DNA of 64,000 bases from Anagrus nilaparvatae (lineage: Eukaryota; Arthropoda; Insecta; Hymenoptera; Mymaridae), in assembly GCA_022575985.1 (NCBI GenBank), contig JAKSXM010000007.1:70493001-70557000 (forward strand), in the 5' to 3' direction. A program made the translations under genes and the position numbers. The notes under the pieces are model-generated. The model was not told the origin of the DNA and did not search any database. It worked only from the letters and a program-made list of their open reading frames with translations. Of this stretch, positions 19,879 through 30,838 are shown piece by piece (positions within the stretch are counted from its first letter, which is position 1; each line of letters opens with the position of its first letter).

Positions 19879-20555
19879 TTATCTGGGTTGAATACCTTCT
19901 TGAGGTCTAACCTGAGCTCCGCCATTTAGAAAACCCTAATATTAAAAAATTTGTAAATTATAATTTTGAAAGTAATTTTAACAATTTGTAAAAAATAATT
20001 GCAGAAATCGTTATTTACCTCAAGGACAGGCCATTATTTCAATATAATCATAAGAACATTTTCCTCGTTTTAACTTTTGCACAAGATTTTGTATATTTCT
20101 AAAACCATTAGCAATGGCACATCTTAAAATAATTTTTCCATCTTTTTCTTGAGTAACTTCTTTAAAATCTGGATTTTTTAAATTCTTATACGCTATTGTA
20201 ACATTTTCTAGTTGAAACAGATGCTTAGCCGCATATAAATAAAAATCTGAATAACCTCCTGACCCAGATCCAGTTTCATTGTGGAAAGATAATATTTGAC
20301 CATTGAACCCATAATTTGCTGTATAGATTTAGTTACGCTAATAGCAATAAAAATTACCATGCGTTTTTTCAGCATAGCATATCCAACTTTAATTATTAGA
20401 TATTTGATTAATTTATTTTTATTTAAGATTATTATGTTTGAAAATTAAAAATTATTGTACCTGGGCAAGATGATGCAAGCATAGGTTACTGATTTGAACC
20501 TACTTTTGATAATTTGTATCTTTCAAAAAATTCTTTAGCAGATTCAATGAATGTG
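19879..20555 (-). pseudogene. CIAO3: CIAO3 (NARFL) fragment, broken
   Basis: Minus-strand pieces match CIAO3, the iron-only-hydrogenase-like protein of cytosolic Fe-S assembly. In order: FIESAKEFFERYKLS, PMLASSCPG, WICYAEKTHGNF, VTKSIQQIMGSMVKYYL, then, in another frame, SGSGGYSDFYLYAAKHLF, NPDFKEVTQEKDGKIIL, NGFRNIQNLVQKLKRGKC and YDYIEIMACP. The last CxxxC iron ligand motif is destroyed: the codon after ACP is TGA and the second Cys is replaced. The end FLNGGAQVRPQEGIQPR lies in a further exon but out of frame. The middle of the family sequence is deleted, so two distant blocks overlap here. It joins USP10-like sequence on its upstream side. Confidence 0.85.
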
Positions 20556-21195
20556 GCATTGCCATAAGTAAATTATAAAATGGTGGACATGCTAATAAAG
20601 CTTGAAGGATACTGTTAATTTAACAATAATTACTACGAGCCCACGAGGTAAAGCTAACAATCTGTTTTTCCATTTTGTAGCTTAGAAGGAATTCTAAAAC
20701 TATATAATAAATCAATTAATTTATTATTTTTTAAATACTAATTAATTTTAATTATTAACTTACCACTCATTCTATAAATAGTTGGATTATCACAATGTGA
20801 TGATGGTTCATTACTAACAGATTTATTTTGTTCAACAACCTCATTTTTATACTGAATATCGTTTGACCCAGTTGGTAATTTTTTATGAATATTTTTTACA
20901 TTCTGTGGTTTACTATCAATTACTGTTTCATTTCCATTTGTTTGAGCTGAAGAATTATAGGTGCTATTAAAGCTGTTGGCTTACTAAAATTACTACTAAC
21001 ATTTTGAGAATCTGTTCCAGTTTTGAAAAAACTAGCCCAAGATTTGTTTGCTAATGTTGTTGTAGCTGTAGATGTTGTTAATGTAGAAGAGGATATAGTT
21101 GTAGACGTTTCAGAATTAACTGATGAGAATTTTTCGCACAAGTTTCATTTTTTTAAATTTTAACTTCAGTTTTTGAAACTTCGTTTGGTTACACA
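20556..21195 (-). pseudogene. USP10-like deubiquitinase fragment, broken
   Basis: Minus-strand reading gives a Ser/Thr-rich stretch with KSWASFF, the USP10-type spacer motif. After an intron-like break it gives ALPRGLV and INSILQALLACPPFYNLL, the start of a USP10 catalytic domain. The codon after the catalytic Cys is TAA, and frameshifts separate the Ser/Thr-rich part from the Cys box. Only the N-terminal spacer and the first 30 or so catalytic residues remain before the sequence switches to CIAO3. USP10 removes ubiquitin from proteins such as p53 and ribosomal subunits in animals. The family assignment rests on these two motifs. Confidence 0.7.
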
Positions 21196-21203
21196 TCAGT
21201 ATT

Positions 21204-22490
21204 TTAAACTTCTTCGCTTGTTATAATGAATTGATAGTTATTTTGAGAACAAATTTGTATTATTTTAGATAATAACTCATCTCGGTACATGGTTCCTTCA
21301 GCTTTATCCATATGAACCATTAATTTTTTAACTATTTCAACTAAATTTTTCTTAGAAACCATTCCGTATAATAAATCAAGAGCTCTTAATCTAATACTTT
21401 CATCTTTGTCATCCAAACATTGCATTATAAGATCTTTATGAGCTTGCACACTTTTTGGATGTGTTTTTAAAATTTTTGACATTGCTAAAAGTCCTAAGTA
21501 TTTTAAATTTTGATCAGAATCTTCAATTAAGATTCTTAATTTTTGAACACACAATTGAATTGAATCTGAATGATTTGGCATACCAGATGATATAGAAATT
21601 AATACTGCAATTACTGTATTAATACACTCATACAATAAGTACATGGCTGATGTACTAAAATAAAGTAATTAATAATAATAGCATAAATTTTTAAATGCAA
21701 TAAGCAAGAATTCAAAATTTTTCTTAAAAATACTGTGTATAAGATTTGTAAGGGGTTCTATTAGTTTTTTTCCAAGTCTGTGTTCTAATGGAGTCAAAGC
21801 ACCAAACTGAAAAGATAAATATTTATAAATTTTTAATTTGCTAAATGTGAATTTGGGTAGATGTATATGATTCATTTTATAATTTACCAATTTGATAATC
21901 TTAATAAGCATCCAATTATTTGTTGAAGTTGTCATCAATTTAAAAAATACTGGTGCCAGACTAAGATAATTTTTTGGATATTTTCTAGCAAGTTCACAAA
22001 CAACGTTAACTGCAGCAGATTGAACTCCACCATCTGGATCTTCTAATTTTTCTTTTAATCTGGGAAAAGCTGGACGTAAAGCTTCAGGAAATCTTAAAAA
22101 TACTTTGTACATCATAAGAACTGCTTTTTTTCTTAAATACGGTTTTGTAGAAGTTAATAAAGTCATTATGTCATTAACCAAATCTCTTGCTAAATCTTGA
22201 TTAACAAAACAGGCTAAACCACTTAATGCTAAGCCAGCATCGTATTGATTATTACTATTTAAATCTTTCCGAATCATATTGGTCGTTAACATTAATAACT
22301 GCAAAATAATAAATATTGGTGTAAATAAAAAATTTTCAATTAAAAATAAAAATATTGTTACTTCAGAATCCATATGAAAACTTTGACTAGCTGCTAAATA
22401 ACCTATTCTTTTGAATGTAAATTTTAGAGATGACATTACTTCAATTATATTAAAGCCTGCCCAGCTAATATCATATCCAAGCATTTGAAG
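21204..22490 (-). pseudogene. AP3D1: AP-3 complex delta subunit, internal fragment
   Basis: Four minus-strand exons (22362-22490, 21888-22298, 21733-21806, 21204-21654) encode alpha-solenoid sequence of AP-3 delta (garnet in Drosophila), the adaptor for cargo transport to lysosome-related organelles. Diagnostic pieces are LGYDISWAGFNIIEVMSS, IRKDLNSNNQYDAGLALSG, RPAFPRLKEKLEDPDGGVQS, FGALTPLEHRLGKKLIEP and RALDLLYGMVSKKNLVEI. Reading frames are intact, unlike the neighbours. The exon starting LQMLGYD has no upstream partner, family similarity stops at NYQFI near 21225 (of a protein over 1,000 residues), and the third exon's donor reads CACAG|TATT where one G is missing. It is therefore a fragment, about 390 residues of the trunk, followed at once by USP10-like sequence. 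Confidence 0.85.
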
Positions 22491-23153
22491 CTGTTAAAAA
22501 TAAAAACATAACTCACCTGACAAAAATGAATGATTGGAGAGGTAAAAAAACAATTCGTAGACGTCTTATTGAAAAAATTTATTATTTTTTTTTGTATTAA
22601 TCACTTTCTCGTCTTACTAATATAAATACATATAATAAAATCATTATTTAAATATATATATTTATATTTTTATAAAAAAATATGTAATATATTTAAAATA
22701 TATTTAAAATATATTTATAAAATATCTTGCACCGGGCGAGAGCAGACGCTATACTCTACAGAGATTAATATCAGACTCTATGTTTATTAATAAATTTGGT
22801 ATATACACCTTTGTATACTCCTTTTTTTATATACACCTTTGTATTTGTATACTTTTTTTATATTATATTTTTTTTATTTATTAACATAAATACCAGTGTT
22901 GAAAAACACATATAATCGAAGTTCGATAATCGAACTCGATTGACTTGGAGCTCTTGAAGGTCATGTAAAAATTAGAGAGAGAAACCTCAATTTCGTGTAT
23001 ATTAGTGCTTCTAAGTTTCGTAACTTAACTTAGTCGCGCGCGCTATCGCGCGCCGTAATATACGTTATATTTTTGATCGAATTTCTTCTTTAGAATTTTT
23101 TTTATTCAACATATCGACATAAAACCTTTTTTATCATAATTTTGAATATTTTT
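22491..23153. other. AT-rich spacer with a short CG palindrome
   Basis: No gene is seen. A CAG|GTGAGT donor-like site on the minus strand lies near 22515, but the sequence before it shows no recognisable coding. A CG-rich palindromic run (CGCGCGCGCTATCGCGCGC-like) lies at about 23034-23052, out of character with the surrounding base composition. Confidence 0.4.
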
Positions 23154-23266
23154 GGTTCCTCAAAGAGGAACCATTGTGTTAGGTCAAAATTTGATTTTCT
23201 ATTTTTTGGCATATAAGCACGTTTTGGGACCCCAGGAAGCTAAAAAACCGGTTTTTAAAAAAAGTC

Positions 23267-23322
<56 letters not shown>

Positions 23323-24819
23323 TATGTATGTAATCGGTGATATTTCACAAACATTATGGAATTAAGACCTAATTTTTCTTTCAAAAATTTTTTTATCAAA
23401 AAATCTCGAGGTACTTTTTTTTTTTTTTAGTTTGGATGTAATACCTCATTTATTTCCACGAAAGTACTTATATTTGAAAGTATGGTTTTTACTCGATATC
23501 TCGAATCTGATACTTAATTTTTTGAAAATTTTTTTTCCAAAATTTTTTTCACGAAAAAATACAAAAAACGACAATATTTTTTTTCTTTTTGGACGTAGTA
23601 CCTAATTTATTTCTATGAAAGTACTAGTTTTAGAAAGTTTGTTTATAGTCATTTTTTGGATCTGATACCGAATTTTTTAAAAAATTTTTTTTCAAAATTA
23701 AAAAAACAAAAAAGTTAAAAAACCTGCAATATTTTTTTTTTTTTTGGGTGTAATACCTCATTTAATTCCATAAAAGTACTTATATTTGAAATTATAGTTT
23801 TTACTCGATATCTCGAATCTGATACTTAATTTTTTGAAAATTTTTTTATCAAAATTTTTTTCACGAAAAAATACAAAAAACAACAATTTTTTCTTTCTTT
23901 TTGGACGTAGTACCTAATTTATTTCTATAAAAGTACTAGTTTTAGAAAGTTTGTTTATAGTCATTTTTTGGAACTGATACCGAATTTTTAAAAAAATTTT
24001 TTTTCAAAATTAAAAAAACAAAAAAATTAAAAAACCTGCAATATTTTTTTTTTTTTTTTTGTGTAATACCTCATTTAATTCCATAAAAGTACTTATATTT
24101 GAAATTATGGTTTTTACTCGATATCTCGAATCTGATACTTAATTTTTTGAAAATTTTTTTCCCAAAATTTTTTTCACGAAAAAATACAAAAAACAACAAT
24201 TTTTTTTTTCTTTTTGGACGTAGTACTTAATTTATATCTGTGAAAGTACTAGTTTTAGAAAGTTTGTCTATAGTCATTTTTTGGATCTGATACCGAATTT
24301 CTAAAATTTTTTTTTTCAAAATTGAAAAAACAAAAAAATTAAAAAACCTGCAATATTTTTTTTTTTTGAGGTGTAATACCTCATTTAATTCCATGAAAGT
24401 ACTAATATCTGAAAATATTGCGACCGGCGATATTTCAAAACCGTTATGAAATTAAGACCTAACTTTTTTTTCAAAAATTTTTTCACCAAAAAAGCTCTAG
24501 GTACTTTTTTTTTTTTTAATTTGGATGTAATACCTCATTTATTTCCATGAAAGTACTTATATTTGAAAGTATAGTTTTTACTCTCTAACTCGAATCTGAT
24601 ACTTAATTAAAAAAAAAATTTTTTCCTTAATTTTTTTTCACAAAAAAATACAAAAAACACCAAATTTTTTTTTCTTTTTGTATGTAGTACCTAATTTATT
24701 TCTATGAGAGTACTAATTTTAGACAGTTCATTTATAGTAATTTTTTGGATTTGATACCGAATTTTTCCAAAATTTATTTCTCAAAATTAAAAAAGTTTTT
24801 TCTCATTGTTTGAGGAACC
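23154..24819. mobile_element. TIR-bounded element of 312-bp tandem units
   Basis: Ends form a short inverted repeat, GGTTCCTCAAA and TTTGAGGAACC. After the left end comes a (TG)n tract at 23271-23319. Then come at least three tandem units of about 312 bp, each starting near AAAGTACTTATATTTGAAA (about 23460, 23772, 24085, 24395). Each unit is itself made of two related halves, one with ATACCTCATTTA and one with GTAGTACCTAATTTA. Other copies lie at 14.4-15.35 kb (degenerate) and 63.0-63.6 kb (inverted). There is no coding capacity. Confidence 0.65.
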
Positions 24820-25519
24820 TTAGTGCCAGCTAGTTGGCAGGGTATTTTTATAATATGAGAAGAAAAAAAAAAATTTGAATATCGGAAAAAATTGAAAGCG
24901 CAGGACCCCTTAAATTTTTCAGAAACTTCAACATTTTTTAAACCCGATTCTAAAGCATGTATTATTTTATACTTTTTAACTAATGTCTGTAGCTTTTCTT
25001 TTTTTATCGTTTTTTTCCATTTTAATTAATAAACAAAATTAACAAAAAAAAATACAACACACTTTAAATTTTTCGGAAGGTAATTTCCCTGCGATTTTGA
25101 CCTTTCTTTACTTTTCTGGACATGCGCTCGTAAGGTACTGTTACATCATTGTATAATTATACAATTAATTTAGTACGCGTATTTATGAATTCAATTTTAG
25201 ATAAAACGCATGATGAAGATAAGAGCAATACACACAGACACACACATATACACCCTCACACACAATTTAAACTTCATTTTTACGTTTTTCCCTCACCTTA
25301 CATAGGTGGCAAAAAGGGTAAAAACGCCCCTGGTTATCATAAGAAACAATAACATACACTGAGATATCATAAATAATAAATAATAATTAAATAATAATAA
25401 ATATTTAAATTGTACAGGATTAAGAGTGGTGGAAATATTATTAGTATACATAATATAAAAATAAAGTAAACGTAATTCAAAAGATAAATAATATTTTAAA
25501 ATAAAATTTTTAATTTTTG
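24820..25519. other. AT-rich intergenic stretch
   Basis: No supported gene. It holds an imperfect CA-rich tract at about 25228-25266 and otherwise low-complexity AT sequence. Confidence 0.4.
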
Positions 25520-25735
25520 GCTCGTTATAACCGATGTCCTTGACCGTTTTTCGATGAAAATTTGCTCGTTATTGCCGAGGTCTCGTTATAACCGAGGTCG
25601 TTAAGCCGAAATTCTTTCTTTACATGTACTTTATATGCAGGCGAAACAAATATTTCAAAATTGCTCGTACCCGAGGCCTCGTTATAACCAAGGTATTATA
25701 GCCGAGGTTGTTATAGCCTAGGTTGACTGTATATA
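25520..25735. mobile_element. Fragment of a pogo/Tigger-like MITE
   Basis: The words CTCGTTATAACCGAGG and GTTATAGCC recur in direct and inverted form, ending in GTTGACTG followed by TA. CAGT-starting termini with TA flanks and repeated TATAACC/GGTTATA words are typical of pogo/Tigger-derived short elements. A matching left terminus is not clear, so this is a fragment. Confidence 0.45.
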
Positions 25736-26459
25736 TTTATATAATTATAGAATTGTTAGACAAGTCAAAAATAAATTACTCCACAAAAAAATTTCCCATA
25801 AAAATTTTCATATAATATCAGAGAGTTTAACCATATTATTCAACATATTTTTCGGTTTACTTAGATTAATTTATTAATTTTGTTTTTATATAATCTTATT
25901 TTTTTGGCATAAATTAAAATTTGTATTCGCTTAGTATCGAGATTTTATTAAACCTTGGTTGAGCAATTTTAGACCAAATCTGACTTAATGGTTGGGTCTT
26001 CAAACAAATCGGTTTAAAAGTACTTTTTTTGGAAAGTACTGCTAAAATAAGCCATCGTGCTAATTTTAATCTTCTAAGCTCTAATTCTTGGTTTCCGTTC
26101 ACCATTTTTGTTTTTTTCGGCATCCTTAACAAAGAGAGCTAATTTTATTTTTAGTATTTAAAAATTAATATTGTAAAAACATACTGCAGTTATTAATGTA
26201 TTGCAGTGTTGGTATAAAAATAAATACTATTTCTTTTTATAAAAACAATTAATTTTGTTATTTAATTAATCAAGCACATAACACGTTTTCCTCTCCTCCA
26301 GGGAAATCGGAAGTCGCAGCTCTTGCTACATACTAATGAATTAGATATAGAGTACAGATACACACCTAAAAAATGTTAAACTTTTATTTTTTTTAATTTG
26401 TATCTCAACACGAAAACGTTTAAATTTATCTAATAAATAAATGTTTACTTTGTTCAAAG

Positions 26460-26938
26460 GTATTGGTCTCCATCCCAAACATCGGAACAAAACGCAATAA
26501 TAGGAAAAATTCGTGACAATAAAGCAGCAATAATAAATAGTATCGCATCATCTTATGGTTTTCAACGTAACAGAGCATCAACAACAATAACGACGTTAAG
26601 TCCTTCAACATTAAAGTTATCATCGTCGTTTAAAAGTAATTCAGATGTAAAATTGCCTTCGGGGCCATCATGGCCTTATCTAAAATCAGCTAAAGTAACA
26701 GCAGAACTTGCTAAAAAAGCACAAATATATGAAGATATACAAAGAAAAATTATCAATGGTACTGTTTCTTCTTTCTCACAACAACAACAACAAACAACAA
26801 TAACGAACAACAATAACAATGATAATGAAATTCTCCCTTTAGTAACAAAAAATTTAACAGGAAATTCAATTGAACACGAACATAGGTTTAGAACAAAACA
26901 TCATCGTATTTATAACAAAGGAAAACGGCTTAAAAGTA
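26460..26938 (+). CDS. Internal exon of secreted TSP1-domain protein
   Basis: Open from an AG acceptor at 26458-26459 to a good GT donor (A|GTAAGT) at 26939. It codes about 159 residues: a start of YWSPSQTSEQNA, a Ser/Thr-rich stretch, then LPSGPSWPYLKSAKVTAE, a helical Lys/Glu-rich part, and a Gln- and Asn-rich run (QQQQQ, then NNNNND). It is followed by basic residues KHHRIYNKGKRLK, which look like a proprotein-type basic stretch. The donor phase matches the TSP1 exon at 35289. Upstream exons (signal peptide, any somatomedin B domain) are not in the sequence I could read. Confidence 0.7.
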
Positions 26939-28577
26939 GTAAGTACATTTTATATTTTTAAACTTTTTTAAACTTTTATGTATTAAAGATAACTTGTGTA
27001 ATACCTTAAATCTACAATTATTCAATAAAATGAAATAAAAAGCAATTTTATATTCTTAAGCACTTGAAATTTATTGATTTTTATTCAGGAAAAATTTTGT
27101 AGAAAGTATTTTAATCTCTCGATTGGATTTTTATCAGTATTTAGTTAAGTGTTTAAAATAAAAAGTGACAAGTATTGTCAAAGAAATTCATAAAGTATTA
27201 TAACGAGACTACATTTTGAAAAAATTGAATTAAAGTACTTAAACTTTAGAAAAAATATTATTACGATACCGAAGTAATAATAATAATCATAATGTAGTAG
27301 GTATTATTGAAATTTTATAGTTTCTGTTATCGTAATTTTCTATTTTTACAGGCACTTAAGTGTTAGGTAATACAAAAAATTATAGAGGTACCATTTTTAG
27401 AAAAATAAAAGATAATCCCAGATTTTCTTCCAATTTTTATATACTACAACATTAGCAATAATCTTTTTATATTTTTCAAATTGTACTATATTTTCAAGTA
27501 TTATTTTTTTGTAAACATGACGAACAGATTTGCAAATTTCATAAAATAAAATGAAAAGTTTCTAAACATTTTTTATGTTGTTGGTAATTATGGACCATGG
27601 TGCCTTTAAAAATATTTTGTCTGAAGTTTTTTTGTCGTTTGTAGCAATTTAAATAAAAAAGATAAATAAAAAATCTGTTAGCTATATTAGATAGATTTTT
27701 TTTCAGTTTAAAACTCGTGGTAGTTATTCTCAAGCAAAGAATTAGAAATTTTTACATTAATTTTAATGTAATTTGCATGTTTTTTGAAACTAAATGAATG
27801 AATATACAATCAAATATACCTGAAATTTACAAATATTAAAATAAAATTACTTTAATAAGCAACTCAAGCGTATTTTAAACAAAGCAGTATGAAATTAAAT
27901 ATACTATTATTGGTCCCCGAGTATAAAACCTCGTTGAATTATTTGTACTCTTTACAAATTTGAGCAGGCAATATAGTTATTTTTTTTAACAGGAACAAAA
28001 TTTCTTCGATTTTGACCTTACATGCGGTTATATGCTTAAATGAGTTCAGACAATATACAAAAGTCGAACCCCATGATTAATTATCTTTCCAGCTATTTCA
28101 AATCATTAAAATCATCATTAAAGTTTCAAAATAATATTTCCAAAAACACAGTGCCGAACTAAGATTGATGGAGGCTTCGAGACAGAAATATGGTGGGGGT
28201 CTAATTAAGGCGACGGAAAATGAAAAAAATTTACTTTTAAAATAAAATTTTAATTTCTTTTTTCATAAAATTAATAATTTTGGCCATTTAGTTAATTAGC
28301 TATAGCAATTAGAGAATTAGAGATGAAAAATTGTGGGTTACCACCTTAAAAGGTGACTTACAGACGAAAAAATTATATCAACCAAAAGTGTTTTAGGTAA
28401 ATTAAAAAAAAAACTTATTTATTAATAACCTTCAGTTCTGTGTTATGTGGGTGCAAGGTTTGTGGTTTAATTTTTCTTTTATTTACTATCTACCTAGGTT
28501 ATACGGGTATGATTTTTTAAATACCATTTCTTTAATCTACGTAAGTTTGAGTCTTGTGATGTAGTTTTTCTTACATA
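26939..28577. other. Start of the 8.35 kb TSP1 intron, AT-rich
   Basis: Noncoding AT-rich sequence with no clear element until the MITE at 28578. Short open frames here have no coding signal. Confidence 0.45.
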
Positions 28578-28969
28578 CAGTGGAACCTCCCATAACCGAC
28601 CCTCCCGTAACCGGACCCTCCGATATCCGGATCGGTGTTCAGGATATTTTTTTTTTTTAATTTTAAATTTATGAAAATTATAAACAAAACAATTGGCACT
28701 TTTCATTGCCAAAAATTTATATAAAAGAAATAAATAAATAAATAAATTATGGTTATTATATTTTTGATTGTAAAAAAAAGATTAAAATATTTACAGTTTC
28801 CTTAGATAAATAAAGAGAAAAATTTTAAACAAAAAAAAATCTTCTTGTTAAAATAAATCTTTTTATCCTAATCATTTATTAAAAAATTGAAGTTGCTCCC
28901 GTATCCGGATAATTCTAATATCCGGACTACTAGTGATTTTAATTGATCCGGTTATGGGAGGTTCCACTG
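28578..28969. mobile_element. MITE, 392 bp, pogo/Tigger-like termini
   Basis: Inverted ends CAGTGGAACCTCCCATAACCG and its complement enclose AT-rich sequence with extra internal words CCGGATATCCGGAT near both ends. TA flanks the left end, and CA (one change from TA) flanks the right. CAGTGGAACCTC ends are typical of pogo/Tigger-derived elements. It lies inside the TSP1 gene intron. Confidence 0.75.
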
Positions 28970-28993
28970 CATTACTTACTTGGGTTATGTGGG

Positions 28994-30838
28994 TATATAC
29001 TCCAGTCAAAATACGGGGGGGGGGGGGTTGTATTTTTACTGGCGAACATGAGATTTGCTTTACTATATGTTTTTTGGGTCGCTGAACACGAAAATTGGGG
29101 TCATTTCGTAAAGAAATGGGGGCTTCACCCCTAAAATTGCAAAAAACTACCCCAAAATGGGGTGTCTTTTACATAGTTGCACTTTGAGTGCTCAGATTTG
29201 CACCATACGGGTTTTTTGGGTCGCTGATCAAGAATTTAGACTTCTTTTTCATAAATAATTAAAATTTCACCCCGAAATTGGCTATAATTACCCCCGAAAA
29301 GAGGGTGTTTTTGCTATTTGGGCACTTTGAGCAACCAGGATATGTCCAAATAGGTTTTTTGGTTCGCTAATCAAGAATTTCGACTTATTTTCAATAAATA
29401 ATTAAAATTTCACCCCTAAATTGGCTAAAATTACCCCCGAAAAGAGGGTGTTTTTGCTATTTGGGCACTTTGAGCAACCAGGATATGTCCATATAGGTTT
29501 CTTGGGTCGCTAATCAAGAATTTCGACTTATTTTTCATAAATATTCAATATTTCACCTTTAAATTAGCTAAAACTACCCCTAAAAGGGGTGTTTTTGTTA
29601 TTTGGGCACTTTGAGCAACCGGGATATGTCCATATAGGTTTTTTGGGTCGCTAATCAAGAATTTCGACTCCTTTTTCATAAATATTCAAAATTTCACCCA
29701 TAAAAAAGCTGAAACTACTCCTAAAAGGTGTGTTTATGCTATTTTCACACTTCGAGCATCCCGATTATGTCCATTCAGGGCCCTGGGCCGCTGATCAATA
29801 AAAATTTGTTATTTTTTTATAATAAATTAATACTTACTTTTTTTTTTTTTTAACGAATTAACAGGACGAACCCTTTTCAAATTTTTAATGCAGACTTTTT
29901 TACATTTATTATAATTTTTACAATTAATTAAATTTTAATTAATTAATTGTATTTGCATGCTTGCAGTCACGGTTTTTTTTTTTTTATAATGCATGCTTAA
30001 GAAATATTGAATACTTATGAAAAATAAGTCGAAATTCTTGATTAGCGACCCAAAAAACCAATATGGACATATCTTGGTTGCTCAAAGTGTGAAAGTAGCG
30101 GAAACACCCTTTTTTGGGGTAGTTTTAGCTATTTTAAGGGTGAAATATTGAGTATTTATGAAAAATGAGTCGATATTCTTGATTAGCGACCCAATAAACC
30201 TATATGGACATATCCTGGATGCTCAAAGTGCCCAAATAGCAAAAACACCCCTTTTAGGGGTAGTTTTAGCAAATTTAAGGGTGAAATATTGAATATTTAT
30301 GAAAAATAAGTCGAAATTCTCGATTAGCGACCCAAAAAACATATATGGACATATCCTGGTTGCTCAAAGTGCCCAAATAGCAAAAACACCCTCTTTTCGG
30401 GGGTGAATTTAGCCAATTTAGGGGTGAAATTTTAATTATTTATGAAAAATAAGTCGAAATTCTTAATCAGCGACCCAAAAAACCGATATAGACATATCCT
30501 GGTTGCTCAAAGTGCGAAAATAGCAAAAACACCCCCTTTTCGGGGGTAATTTTAGCCAACTTAGGGGTGAAATTTTAATTATTTATGAAAAAGAAGTCGA
30601 AATTCTTGATCAGCGACCCAAAAAACCCGTATGGTGCAAATCTGAGCGCTCAAAGTGCAACTATGTAAAAAACACCCCATTTTGGGGTAGTTTTTTGCAA
30701 ATTTAGGGGTGAAGCCCCCATTTCTTTACGAAATGACCCCGATTTTCGTGTTCAGCGACCCAAAAAACATATAGTAAAGCAAATCTCATGTTCGCCAGTA
30801 AAAATACAACCAAACCCGTATTTTGACTGGAGTATATA
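28994..30838. mobile_element. Foldback element of 1.85 kb with tandem arms
   Basis: The outer ends are the inverted repeat TATATACTCCAGTCAAAATACGGG and its complement. Each arm has an outer unique part (to about 29160 on the left, from about 30680 on the right) and then about five tandem units of roughly 150 bp. The units share CACTTTGAGCAACC, GGATATGTCC, TTTTTTGGGTCGCT and TCAAGAATTTCGAC. The centre (about 29830-29990) is AT-rich. TATA flanks could be part of a target duplication. No protein is encoded. The phrase TTTTTTGGGTCGCTGA recurs in other foldbacks of the window. Confidence 0.8.

Noticed and set aside
20030..20045. TGA in CIAO3 read as selenocysteine
   Set aside because: The family has Ser there, other frameshifts and stops surround it, and no SECIS-like context was seen.
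23152..23399. Frames encoding Cys-Val or His-Thr runs
   Set aside because: They are translations of the (TG)n tract in a repeat.
26653..26961. Independent 102-codon gene starting at an internal ATG
   Set aside because: The frame is open further upstream to an AG acceptor and has a good donor in phase with the TSP1 exon, so it is an exon, not a separate gene.
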